A stretch of 64,000 bases of DNA, from positions 992,001 to 1,056,000 of the forward strand of contig CAVWDU010000004.1 of the NCBI GenBank assembly GCA_963753815.1, written 5' to 3'. The notes beneath the pieces were generated by a model, which did not search any database, was not told where the DNA came from, and saw only the letters and a program-made list of their open reading frames with translations. Source of the stretch: CAVWDU01 sp963753815 (GTDB taxonomy: Bacteria; Pseudomonadota; Gammaproteobacteria; Pseudomonadales; Halieaceae). This document shows positions 44,113-52,932 of this stretch, one piece after another (position 1 is the stretch's first letter; each line of letters opens with the position of its first letter). A program made the translations under genes and the position numbers.

Positions 44113-45417
44113 TCAACTCCCGACCAGGCTGATCATTACGCCGGCGGCGACGGCGGACCCGATGACCCCGGCCACGTTCGGACCCATGGCGTGCATCAAC
44201 AAAAAGTTGTGGGGATTGGCCTCCAGGCCCACCTTGTTGCTGACCCGCGCTGCCATCGGCACGGCCGAAACACCCGCAGAACCGATCAACGGGTTGATCG
44301 GTGAATTCCCGAGCCTGTTCATCAGTTTCGCAATCAACACACCGGACGCGGTCCCAACCGCGAACGCGACGATCCCGAGTGCGAGAATCCCCAGTGTGTC
44401 AATGGCAAGAAAGCGGTCGGCGACAAGTTTGGAGCCCACTGCCAGGCCCAGGAAGATCGTGGTGATGTTGATCAGTGCGTTCTGTGTGGTGAAGCTCAGT
44501 CGCTCCACCACGCCGCACTCTTTCATCAGATTTCCGAAGCAGAACATCCCCAGCAGAGGCGCCGCCGCCGGCAGCAGCAGGGCAACCAGGATCAGCAGTA
44601 ACAGCGGGAACACGATTTTTTCACGCCGCGATACGGCCCGCAGCTGCACCATCTCGATCTGGCGTTCCCGCTCGGTGGTCAGAGCCCGCATGATCGGTGG
44701 TTGAATCATGGGCACCAGGGCCATGTAGGAATACGCGGATACCGCGATCGCACCGAGCAGGTCAGGCGCCAGTACACTGGCGACGTAAATCGCCGTGGGG
44801 CCATCGGCGCCACCGATGATTCCGATAGCGGCGGCATCCGCGATGCTGAAGTCCATCAGGCCGAGGGACGTCAGAGCCGCGGCGCCGAGGACGGTGGCGA
44901 AGATACCGAACTGTGCCGCCGCGCCGAGCAGCAATGTGCGAGGATTGGCGAGCAGCGGGCCAAAGTCGGTCATCGCCCCCACTCCCATGAAAATGACCAG
45001 CGGCGCAATCCCGCTGGCGATCGCCACTGTATAAAAGCTGTAAAGCATGCCGTTAACGAAGCCTGCGTCAGCGACCAGCTCCCGGGTAGCGGCGAGTTCG
45101 GCCGCAGTAGCGGCACGGTAGGCTGCCAACAGGTCTTCACCCGTCGCCGCTGCACCCTGCCCCAATGCGCGTCCGATCGCAGCCAGCATCGCCGGGTCAC
45201 CGCCGTAGATCGCGGTCTCGACGGCGGAGTAGGCCAGGCCAGCGCCTGGAATATTGGCAAGGATGCCGCCGAAACCGATGGGCACCAGCAGCAGCGGCTC
45301 GAATCCCTTACGAATGGCGAGGAAGAGCAGCACCAGGCCGATCAGGATCATCGCCAGTTGCCCGGCCTGGGCCTGGGCGAGCCCCGACGATTGCCAGAGC
45401 GTCAGCAGATTTTGCAT
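44113..45417 (-). CDS. oadB: Sodium-translocating oxaloacetate decarboxylase beta subunit
   Basis: 434 aa integral membrane subunit, the same size as Klebsiella OadB. It decarboxylates carboxybiotin and pumps sodium outward. Family signatures: PIGFGGILANIPG, LIFMGVGAMTDFGPLLANP, GIIGGADGPTAIYVA (with the functional Asp) and FLGLAVGSKLVADRFL, SPINPLIGSAGVSAVPMAARV. It lies 30 bp after oadA in the order oadG-oadA-oadB. Confidence 0.95.
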   Translation of the reverse strand: MQNLLTLWQSSGLAQAQAGQLAMILIGLVLLFLAIRKGFEPLLLVPIGFGGILANIPGAGLAYSAVETAIYGGDPAMLAAIGRALGQGAAATGEDLLAAYRAATAAELAATRELVADAGFVNGMLYSFYTVAIASGIAPLVIFMGVGAMTDFGPLLANPRTLLLGAAAQFGIFATVLGAAALTSLGLMDFSIADAAAIGIIGGADGPTAIYVASVLAPDLLGAIAVSAYSYMALVPMIQPPIMRALTTERERQIEMVQLRAVSRREKIVFPLLLLILVALLLPAAAPLLGMFCFGNLMKECGVVERLSFTTQNALINITTIFLGLAVGSKLVADRFLAIDTLGILALGIVAFAVGTASGVLIAKLMNRLGNSPINPLIGSAGVSAVPMAARVSNKVGLEANPHNFLLMHAMGPNVAGVIGSAVAAGVMISLVGS

Positions 45418-45447
45418 GAGGGTCTGTTCACACTATCTGGATGGGCC

Positions 45448-47262
45448 CTAACTCAGAACCAGCAGGGCATCGCCCACTGCGACCGCGTCTCCGACCTTGA
45501 CATTGATGGCGGTTACGACCCCCGCTGCGGTCGCCCTCACCTCGGTTTCCATTTTCATGGCTTCCAACAGCACCACGACCTCGCCGGTATCGACCCGGTC
45601 GCCCGGGGCCACCTTGAGCGCGATGATGTTACCTGCCAATGGGCTGGGCAGCGTACGGCCCGGTTTGTCAGCGGCAGCAGACGGGCTGGCGGCAGCGGAG
45701 GGCGCCGCCGGGGCGATGCTCTCGACCTCTCCGCCCGGAGCCACTGATACCGCAAAGGGCCGCCCGTCCACCGTTACCGTGTAATATGCAGTCGGGCCGG
45801 CGGCGGGGCCGGGCGCCGGGGCCACTGCTTCGTTCACCGGGGTGACCGCTGCCGGGTCAGAGCCCGGCGCCGGCTCAAACGCGTCAGGGTTGCCACGATT
45901 GGCGAGAAATTTCAGGCCCACCTGCGGGAACAGGGCGTAGGTCAGCACATCATCGACCTCGCCCTCTCCGGCGGTCAGCCGGATGGATTGTTCACTGGCA
46001 AGCTGCCGGAGTTCCTCGGTGAGTGTGTCCAGCTCGGGCGTCAGCCGGTCAGCCGGCCGACCGGTGATCGGCTCTTCGCCCTCGAGGACCCTCGCCTGCA
46101 ACTCGCTATTGACGGGGGCGGGTGTGGCGCCGTACTCGCCCTTGAGAACGCCGGCCGTTTCCCGCGAAATCGATTTGTAGCGTTCACCGGTCAGCACGTT
46201 CAACACCGACTGGGTACCGACAATCTGCGAGGTGGGTGTCACCAGTGGAATGAATCCCAGGTCCTCACGGACCCTGGGAATCTCCTTCAATACCTCATCC
46301 AGGCGGTCGGCCGCGCCTTGCTCACGAAGCTGGTTCTCCATGTTGGTCAGCATGCCGCCGGGCACCTGCGCGACCAGGATCCGGGAATCGACCCCGCGCA
46401 ACGATCCCTCGAAGCGCGCATACTTCTTGCGCACCTCACGGAAATAAGCCGCGATCTCCTCCAGGGCAATGAGGTCCAGCCCGGTCTCGCGGTCAGTACC
46501 CTCCAGGATCGCCACGACAGTTTCCGTGGGCGAGTGTCCGTAGGTCATGGACATGGAGGAGATGGAGGTGTCGACGTTGTCGATACCCGCCTCCACGCAC
46601 TTCAGGATCGTCGCTGTCGACAGCCCGGTTGTTGCATGACACTGCATATGAATCGGAATGTCGCAGGCCGACTTCAGGCGACTGACGAGTTCGAACCCCG
46701 TGTAGGGGCGCAGCAGCCCGGCCATATCTTTAATGGCAATAGAATCGGCACCCATATCCTCGATGCGCCTGCCCTGCTCCACCCAGCCGTCGATATCGTG
46801 TACCGGGCTCAGTGTGTAAGATATGGTCCCCTGTGCGTGCCTGCCCACAGATTTCACCGCCTTGAGCGCCACCTCGATATTGCGCATGTCGTTCATGGCG
46901 TCGAAGACCCGGAACACGTCGACCCCATTGACCGCGGCGCGCTCCACGAACTTTTCCACCACGTCATCAGCGTAGTGCCGGTAGCCGAGAATATTCTGGC
47001 CCCTGAACAGCATCTGCTGGGGGGTTTTAGGCATCGCCTTTTTCAACTCGCGAATCCGTTCCCACGGGTCCTCGCCGAGATAGCGGATGCAGGCGTCGAA
47101 GGTCGCCCCTCCCCAGGACTCGACCGACCACAATCCGATGTCATCCAGCTTCGCCGCTATCGGCAGCATGTCGTCGAGGCGCATCCGCGTGGCCAGCAAC
47201 GACTGGTGCGCGTCGCGTAGGATGACATCGGTGATCCCGAGCTTCTGCGGGGTGGTCTCCAT
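45448..47262 (-). CDS. oadA: Oxaloacetate decarboxylase alpha subunit (biotin carboxyltransferase)
   Basis: 604 aa. The N-terminal carboxyltransferase barrel begins GITDVILRDAHQSLLATRMR with the metal-site RDAHQS; ESWGGATFDACIRYLGEDPW and MQCHATTGLSTATILK follow. A Pro/Ala-rich hinge (about 480-530) leads to the biotinyl domain with the biotin attachment lysine K570 in EAMKMETEV. It transfers the carboxyl group from oxaloacetate to biotin. The 107 bp between oadG and oadA are noncoding. Confidence 0.95.
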   Translation of the reverse strand: METTPQKLGITDVILRDAHQSLLATRMRLDDMLPIAAKLDDIGLWSVESWGGATFDACIRYLGEDPWERIRELKKAMPKTPQQMLFRGQNILGYRHYADDVVEKFVERAAVNGVDVFRVFDAMNDMRNIEVALKAVKSVGRHAQGTISYTLSPVHDIDGWVEQGRRIEDMGADSIAIKDMAGLLRPYTGFELVSRLKSACDIPIHMQCHATTGLSTATILKCVEAGIDNVDTSISSMSMTYGHSPTETVVAILEGTDRETGLDLIALEEIAAYFREVRKKYARFEGSLRGVDSRILVAQVPGGMLTNMENQLREQGAADRLDEVLKEIPRVREDLGFIPLVTPTSQIVGTQSVLNVLTGERYKSISRETAGVLKGEYGATPAPVNSELQARVLEGEEPITGRPADRLTPELDTLTEELRQLASEQSIRLTAGEGEVDDVLTYALFPQVGLKFLANRGNPDAFEPAPGSDPAAVTPVNEAVAPAPGPAAGPTAYYTVTVDGRPFAVSVAPGGEVESIAPAAPSAAASPSAAADKPGRTLPSPLAGNIIALKVAPGDRVDTGEVVVLLEAMKMETEVRATAAGVVTAINVKVGDAVAVGDALLVLS

Positions 47263-47369
47263 GATTCTTTTGTCCTCGTGCCAAAACCGTCGCAGGTTTG
47301 TCTGGTGCGTCTATTCCGGTGAAAAGCATCCGTACCAATGCGCCCGGCACACGGGCCCGACTATCGGCA

Positions 47370-47654
47370 TCAATCGCCCCGCGGTGGCGCGCTCGGGGTA
47401 CTGGCAGTGTCGGCATCACGCTCGACACGATAGCGACGCACTGCCGCCGTGATCGCCGCGACCATGCGCGGGTCGTCGAGGCCGGATACCATCGGCGTGG
47501 TCGCAACCGGCGCTACCGCGGTGGCCGCCGGCGGCTCCGCGAAATAGCGCTGTACCAGCCGGGACATCAACCCGGTGGCAAAGACAAGCAGACACAGGAA
47601 CGCGATAACTGTGCCCATCCCGTACAGCATCAGCTCCACGCCCTGGCCGATCAT
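47370..47654 (-). CDS. oadG: Oxaloacetate decarboxylase gamma subunit
   Basis: 94 aa from ATG 47654, which has GGGGGAGGGA directly upstream. The N-terminus QGVELMLYGMGTVIAFLCLLV is the single membrane helix of OadG; a Pro/Ala linker leads to PRMVAAITAAVRRYR, the usual C-terminal amphipathic piece. It anchors and links OadA to OadB. First gene of oadGAB. Confidence 0.9.
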   Translation of the reverse strand: MIGQGVELMLYGMGTVIAFLCLLVFATGLMSRLVQRYFAEPPAATAVAPVATTPMVSGLDDPRMVAAITAAVRRYRVERDADTASTPSAPPRGD

Positions 47655-47695
47655 TCCCTCCCCCACCGCTGTCTCCGCTCCCCGATGCTGCGCAG

Positions 47696-47704
47696 ATAAT
47701 AGCA
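47696..47704 (-). promoter_or_regulatory. Candidate extended -10 promoter of oadGAB
   Basis: Minus-strand TGC-TATTAT is an extended -10 element. The predicted start near 47689 gives a leader of about 35 nt before the oadG ATG. Confidence 0.45.
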
Positions 47705-47747
47705 CGGCCGCGTGGATCGGCACCGTGCCGGGACAGACGGTCTTCCG

Positions 47748-47753
47748 TATAAT
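47748..47753 (+). promoter_or_regulatory. Candidate -10 element of dusC
   Basis: Perfect TATAAT; the predicted start near 47760 lies 26 nt before ATG 47786 and after the upstream in-frame ATG at 47756, so it supports the downstream start. The -35 is weak. Confidence 0.5.
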
Positions 47754-47785
47754 ACATGGCAATACAAACCACCGACCGGAACACC

Positions 47786-48751
47786 ATGCGAATCATTCTT
47801 GCCCCCATGGAAGGGGTGATCGACCACACAATGCGCAACCTGCTCACCGGGCTGGGCGGAATCGATCGCTGTGTCACCGAGTTCGTGCGGGTGTCGGGCC
47901 AGTTGTTGCCGTCCAGGGTTTTCCACCGCTACTGCCCGGAACTCGGCCGTGGTGGCACGACCCGCTACGGAACCCCTGTGTACCTGCAACTGCTCGGCGG
48001 CCAGCCAGGACCCATGGGCGACAACGCAGCCAGGGCGGCCGAACTGGGCGCGCCGGGTATCGACCTGAATTTCGGCTGCCCGGCAAAAACCGTCAATCGC
48101 TCGGACGGCGGTGCCATCATTCTGCGGCAGCCGGAGCGCGTGTACCGTATCGTCAGCGCGGTGCGCCGGTCGGTGCCCGACAGCACCCCCGTGACGGTGA
48201 AGACCCGGCTTGGATTCGACGATGCATCGCGCTTCACCGAAATAGTAGCGGCGGTAGCCGACGCCGGCGCCACGGAGCTCGCGGTACACGCCCGCACTCG
48301 CCAGGACGGTTACCGCCCGCCCGCCCACTGGGACCAGATTGCGATCGCGCGGAGTAAGACGTCACTGCCTCTGATCGCCAATGGCGAAATCTGGAACCCG
48401 GCCGACGCCCTGCGCTGTCGCGACGTTACCGGGTGCGAGGCGCTGATGCTCGGTCGCGGGGCGCTGTGTCGCCCGGATTTGCCGCGACTGGTGCAGGCCG
48501 CTGCAAACGGGATAGACAAACCGTCACTGCACTGGCATCACCTGCCGCCCTTGCTGCTCGCCTTTTTTGAACTCAATCTCGCCAACTATGACGCGCGCTA
48601 TGCCGGCAACCCCGTCAAGCAGTGGCTGGTCTACCTGCGAAGCCACTACCCGCAGGCGGCCCCTCTGTTCGAATCCGTGAAGCGCCTGCGCGACCCCGTC
48701 GAGATCGACCGGGTCCTGCGCAACGCTGCGGGAGCGGCGATGGCCGCCTGA
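47786..48751 (+). CDS. dusC: tRNA-dihydrouridine(16) synthase DusC
   Basis: 321 aa flavoenzyme that reduces uridine in tRNA. MRIILAPMEGVIDHTMRNLL and CVTEFVRVSGQLLPSRVFHR are DusC-type openings; the catalytic cysteine is C98 in GIDLNFGCPAKTVN, the same number as in E. coli DusC. VHARTRQDGYRPPAHW also fits DusC rather than DusA or DusB. ATG 47786 is preferred over 47756 because homology begins there and a -10 element lies between. Convergent with the M49 peptidase gene, 3 bp apart. Confidence 0.93.
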   Translation: MRIILAPMEGVIDHTMRNLLTGLGGIDRCVTEFVRVSGQLLPSRVFHRYCPELGRGGTTRYGTPVYLQLLGGQPGPMGDNAARAAELGAPGIDLNFGCPAKTVNRSDGGAIILRQPERVYRIVSAVRRSVPDSTPVTVKTRLGFDDASRFTEIVAAVADAGATELAVHARTRQDGYRPPAHWDQIAIARSKTSLPLIANGEIWNPADALRCRDVTGCEALMLGRGALCRPDLPRLVQAAANGIDKPSLHWHHLPPLLLAFFELNLANYDARYAGNPVKQWLVYLRSHYPQAAPLFESVKRLRDPVEIDRVLRNAAGAAMAA

Positions 48752-48754
48752 GGA

Positions 48755-50854
48755 TCAGTTTTCGTCGGGGAGGAACGAGTACCTGTCGGCATAGTCGAGC
48801 ATCTGCTCGACAAAACTCCCGGGGTGGCGAACGGTCACATCCACCACACGCCCGCCCTCCATCACCGGTTCCAGGATGGGATTGACAAAACCCTTGTAAG
48901 GCGCAACGTCCAGGGCGGCATACCTCGACAGCACCTCCGCATGAAGTCCGGGGTCGACCTGCGTGCCGTAAGTTTCGACCAGTGACTGGATAGCGGCAAA
49001 GTCACCCTCCGACTTGATGCGCTGCAGTTCGCGCAATAACTCACCGAACAACCCCCTGAGCGCCTGGTAGTCATTCACCACGAAATACGTTTTACCGTCG
49101 CGAACCCGGCGTTCGATCACCTTATCAGCCTTACCCCGCTCGTAGGCCCAGTGCGCCACCAGCGCCCGGTTGCGCATGTGCGCTTCCTCGATCAGTTCAC
49201 CCGGCTTGAGCCGGTACAACTGGGTCATAATGCCGTTGCGAATGTATTTGTCGTATTCCGCCCTGCCGACGTCCAGCGAGGGCATGAGCCCCATTTCGAC
49301 CAGTTTCGGATCCATCAGGTAATAGAGCGCGACCAGGTCCGCACGCCCCTCTTCCGAGGTTGACGCATATTGCTTCAGGGTTTCCTTCGGAGTGCCGACG
49401 CCGGGATTGATGGTTCCGGAGGCATGGCCGATCACCTCGTGCATGTCCGTGTGCAGGGCGCTCGCAATTTCATTGTATTTTTTCGCCCGCTCGATCTCCG
49501 CCCGGTCCCAGGCAAACTCCTCGAGGGCCGGGTTGGGAATGGCGTCGTACGCGCGCACGATGTTGGACAGGCTGACCGACTTCGAACCGTGCTGGGCTCG
49601 AATCCAGTTGGCATTGGGGAGATTGATACCGATGGGCGTCGAGGGCGAGGCATCGCCGGATTCCGCAACCACCGTAATCGCCTTGCCCAGGATTCCCTGG
49701 ACCTTCTTGCGCTTGTGGGCATCCATTATGGGGGAGTTGTCCTCGAACCACTGGGCCTGGTCGCCGATTGCCGCGATACGCTTGGAGGTCTCGAGATCGC
49801 GAAATGAAACCACGGACTCGAATGAACCGCGGTAGGCAATCGGGTCATTGTAGACCTCGATGAACCCGTTGATGACATCGACCGCGGACGCGCTGTCTGC
49901 TACCCACGCCACACTGTAGGCGTCGAAATCCGCCAGATCTCCGCTCTCGTAATACGCCACCAGCAATTCGAGCGCCTTGCGCTGCTTTTCGTTCTCGGCG
50001 ACGGTGATTGCCTTGCGCAACCAGTAGACGATCTGCTCGATCGCCTCCGTGTACATACCACCCACCTTCCAGGTGCGCTCCTGCAGGCGACCATCGCTGT
50101 CCTTGACCAGCTTGGAGTTCAGGCCATGTGATACCGGCTTCGGGTCGCTCTTATCGCTGCGGGTGGCATAGAAGGCCCTCACTTCCTCCTCTGTCACCCC
50201 CTCGTAGAAGTTCACTGCCGATGAGTCGACCTTGTCCACCCCTGCGGCGGTATTGACTTTCTTGGGCGCCACACCAGGATCGAACAGGATGGGCGTCAAT
50301 TCCTCGATCAGCGCCGCGGCTGACTGCCCCTTGCGAAGTGGGAGATCCCCGCTGTCAGCCACTGCCTTGACCATGGCGGTGAAATCCCGGCGGCTGAACT
50401 GCGGTGTGAATTTCAACGTGGAGTAGTGATGATGAATGCCGTTCGCGAACCAGACCTGGCGCGCGTAGACCATGAAGTCGCGAAATGCCTGAGCGTCCCG
50501 ATCTCCCGGATAGTGACGCACGATGGCCTCGATCGTACGGCGGATGCGAAGGTTATGCTTGTAATTCTGGTCCCAGATGATATCCCTGCCGGCGTAACCC
50601 GCCTCGGCGAGGTAGAAAAGCAACGCTTTCTGGCGCGTGGAGAGGTCCTCGAACCCGGGCACCCGGTAGGCGAGCACCTGGATGTCGGCGAAGCGGTCGA
50701 TAACGTACCGAAACCCGCCGTCAGGCGCAGCTTCTTTCAAACTCTCCCGCGGATCGGGGCCAGCCGCGGACGGGGGCGGCGGTGTGGCGATGACCGGTGC
50801 GCAAAAGCAGAACAGGAGTGCGGCCAGGGCCGGCGGTATCAGCAGGGATTTCAT
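48755..50854 (-). CDS. M49 family (dipeptidyl-peptidase III-like) zinc peptidase
   Basis: 699 aa from ATG 50854. The signal peptide MKSLLIPPALAALLFCFCAP suggests a periplasmic or lipid-anchored protein, unlike cytosolic eukaryotic DPP III. The zinc site is present: HEVIGH at 472-477 and EEGRAD at 501-506, the bacterial forms of HELLGH and EECRAE. The frame is open to 50977, but a good promoter lies inside that extension. Probably removes dipeptides or processes oligopeptides next to a divergent POT peptide transporter. Confidence 0.9.
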   Translation of the reverse strand: MKSLLIPPALAALLFCFCAPVIATPPPPSAAGPDPRESLKEAAPDGGFRYVIDRFADIQVLAYRVPGFEDLSTRQKALLFYLAEAGYAGRDIIWDQNYKHNLRIRRTIEAIVRHYPGDRDAQAFRDFMVYARQVWFANGIHHHYSTLKFTPQFSRRDFTAMVKAVADSGDLPLRKGQSAAALIEELTPILFDPGVAPKKVNTAAGVDKVDSSAVNFYEGVTEEEVRAFYATRSDKSDPKPVSHGLNSKLVKDSDGRLQERTWKVGGMYTEAIEQIVYWLRKAITVAENEKQRKALELLVAYYESGDLADFDAYSVAWVADSASAVDVINGFIEVYNDPIAYRGSFESVVSFRDLETSKRIAAIGDQAQWFEDNSPIMDAHKRKKVQGILGKAITVVAESGDASPSTPIGINLPNANWIRAQHGSKSVSLSNIVRAYDAIPNPALEEFAWDRAEIERAKKYNEIASALHTDMHEVIGHASGTINPGVGTPKETLKQYASTSEEGRADLVALYYLMDPKLVEMGLMPSLDVGRAEYDKYIRNGIMTQLYRLKPGELIEEAHMRNRALVAHWAYERGKADKVIERRVRDGKTYFVVNDYQALRGLFGELLRELQRIKSEGDFAAIQSLVETYGTQVDPGLHAEVLSRYAALDVAPYKGFVNPILEPVMEGGRVVDVTVRHPGSFVEQMLDYADRYSFLPDEN

Positions 50855-51186
50855 GGGATGGGTCCTCGTGGCAGTCGCCGTATGATAGCGGCTCGATTCA
50901 CGGTGTAAATCGGTAATATCGCGACGCGCCGGCAGGGATTCGCGCCCGGCGCGCCCCGACGACGACAGGCTGGACAATAGCGAGCGACGGGAATAAGCAT
51001 TACACTGTCGCCCTGCGGCCGGTACCTGTCTCGGCCGGGCGGGTGGCCTTGCGACTCGCCCGATGTCGGTGAACGGGTCAATCGAGCTCGGATACCAACA
51101 TCAGAAGCGCACACGTCGCGCGCCGTGCCCTGTGACAGCGCCCGGCAACGGCTGCTTACGTCGCCACCACAACAAGGAAAAACCGA
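50855..51186. other. Divergent intergenic region between M49 peptidase and POT transporter genes (332 bp)
   Basis: No gene is supported. It contains the peptidase promoter (50882-50909), a GC-rich hairpin with an 8-bp perfect stem (50925-50932 with 50946-50953, 13-nt loop) and an AAGGA ribosome site just before 51187. A weak plus-strand promoter (TGGACA, 17 bp, TAAGCA) is possible near 50970-51000. Confidence 0.5.
50882..50909 (-). promoter_or_regulatory. Candidate sigma-70 promoter of the M49 peptidase gene
   Basis: Minus-strand TTTACA (50904-50909) and TATCAT (50882-50887) with a 16-bp spacer, each 5 of 6 to consensus. The start site near 50875 gives a leader of about 21 nt before ATG 50854. 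Confidence 0.6.
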
Positions 51187-52746
51187 ATGACCACCGCCAC
51201 CGCCGACACCGACTTCGATCCGGCCCTGGATACCGGGTTCTTTGGCCATCCCAAGGGCCTGATGGTCTGTTTCGCCACCGAGATGTGGGAACGGTTCTCC
51301 TTCTACGGCATGAAGTACCTGCTGCTGCTCTATCTCACCAAATATCACCTGTTCACCGACGCCAACGGGCTCGAGGTGCTGGGAGGCTATGCAGCGCTCG
51401 TTTATGCCATGCCCGTGATCGGCGGACTCCTTGCTGATCGCTACCTGGGGATGCGCAAGGCCGTCGTCTTCGGCGGACTGCTGCTCGTTATGGGTCACCT
51501 GGGCATGGCCTTTGAAGGCAAGAAGGCCGCGGTCATGGGCGGGGAGATCGTGCGTGATGACGCCGCCTTGCAGATTTTCTATTTCTCACTGGCGTTGATC
51601 GTCATCGGTGTCGGATTCCTCAAGCCCAACATCTCGACCATCGTCGGCCAGTTGTACTCGGAAGATGATCCGCGACGGGATGCCGGGTTCACCATTTTTT
51701 ACATGGGCATCAACCTGGGCTCGTTCACCGCGACCCTGCTCTGTGGCTACCTTGGCGAAACCTACGGCTGGGGCTACGGGTTTGGCGCTGCCGGGATCGG
51801 CATGTTGGTTGGACTCGCCACGTTTCTCTACGGGCAGAAGCACCTGCACGGTCATGCCGAACCCCACGATCCCGCTCTGCTCAAGCAGCGCTCCCCACTG
51901 GGACTCAACAAGGAGTGGACAATATACCTCTGCGGCGCGGTGGGCGTGGTGGCCGCCTGGCAGATGCTGCAGTTTCACGGCGCCGTCGGGTTCACGCTGA
52001 ATGCGTTGGCGCTTACGGTACTGGTCGGCCTCGGCTGGTTCATCACCGTCAAGTGTAATGCCGTGGAGCGAAGCCGCATGATCGTGCTGATCGTGCTGAC
52101 CATTTCGTCGGTGGTTTTCTGGGCCCTGTTCGAACAGAGCGCCGCTTCGATGACCCTTTATGCAGACCGCGTAATGGACAGGAACCTGCTTGGTTTCGAA
52201 TTGACAGCAGCACAGTTCGGTGCGCTCAACGCCCTGTTCATCTTCACCTTCGCCCCGCTGTTTGCGTGGCTGTGGACCTCGCTGGGGCGTCGCGGAATCG
52301 AGCCGACGACCCCGGTAAAATTCGCCATGGGAATCGCGCTCGCCGGTCTCGGTTTCGGCGCCCTGGTGCTGGGCGCCCAGAATACCAACGAGATGGGCCT
52401 GGTGATCGGTTGGTGGATGGTACTGGCGTATCTCCTGCATACCTGCGGCGAGCTTTGCCTCTCTCCAGTCGGGCTGTCGGCGGTCACCAAGCTCGCCGTG
52501 CCAAGCATCGTCGGCGTGATGATGGGGTCGTGGTTCCTGGCCACCGCCTACTCGGAGTTCGTGGCGGCGCAACTGGCGAAGCTCGCTGCCATCGAAACCG
52601 TCGGCGGCGGTGTGGCGGAGGTGGGCGTGGCCCTGAACAGCTACACCGATCTGTTCAATGACCTGCTCTACGTCGGTCTCGGATTCGCATTGCTGCTGCT
52701 GGTGCTATCGCCGCTGCTCAAGCGAATGATGCACGGAGTACACTGA
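51187..52746 (+). CDS. POT/PTR-family proton-dependent peptide transporter
   Basis: 519 aa with about 14 predicted helices. The helix-1 motif EMWERFSFYGMKYLLLLYLTKY includes the ExxER proton-coupling signature; GGLLADRYLGMRKAVVFGG and FSLALIVIGVGFLKPNISTIVGQLY with FTIFYMGINLGSF are the diagnostic POT motifs. It imports di- and tripeptides. Divergent from a zinc peptidase gene, suggesting a shared role in peptide use. GAATG start preceded by AAGGA. Confidence 0.94.
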   Translation: MTTATADTDFDPALDTGFFGHPKGLMVCFATEMWERFSFYGMKYLLLLYLTKYHLFTDANGLEVLGGYAALVYAMPVIGGLLADRYLGMRKAVVFGGLLLVMGHLGMAFEGKKAAVMGGEIVRDDAALQIFYFSLALIVIGVGFLKPNISTIVGQLYSEDDPRRDAGFTIFYMGINLGSFTATLLCGYLGETYGWGYGFGAAGIGMLVGLATFLYGQKHLHGHAEPHDPALLKQRSPLGLNKEWTIYLCGAVGVVAAWQMLQFHGAVGFTLNALALTVLVGLGWFITVKCNAVERSRMIVLIVLTISSVVFWALFEQSAASMTLYADRVMDRNLLGFELTAAQFGALNALFIFTFAPLFAWLWTSLGRRGIEPTTPVKFAMGIALAGLGFGALVLGAQNTNEMGLVIGWWMVLAYLLHTCGELCLSPVGLSAVTKLAVPSIVGVMMGSWFLATAYSEFVAAQLAKLAAIETVGGGVAEVGVALNSYTDLFNDLLYVGLGFALLLLVLSPLLKRMMHGVH

Positions 52747-52932
52747 CCACTTCTTCTACCCGGGCCGGTAACCCAACACCTGTGATCACACGGGCGGGGT
52801 AAGCAGCCGACTGCCTGTCGGCCCATCCCCTCGAGTGCACTATCTGTACTTTAGTCCAGTGCCCGGTGGCACGCCGGGCCAAAAAGCCGTACATTTTCGC
52901 TGAGGCACGAACGGCGGGGTAACGGGGGCGAG

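Noticed and set aside
52806..52822. Hairpin after the POT transporter gene (GCCGAC/GTCGGC)
   Set aside because: Six-bp stem without a T-tract; too weak to call a terminator in GC-rich DNA.
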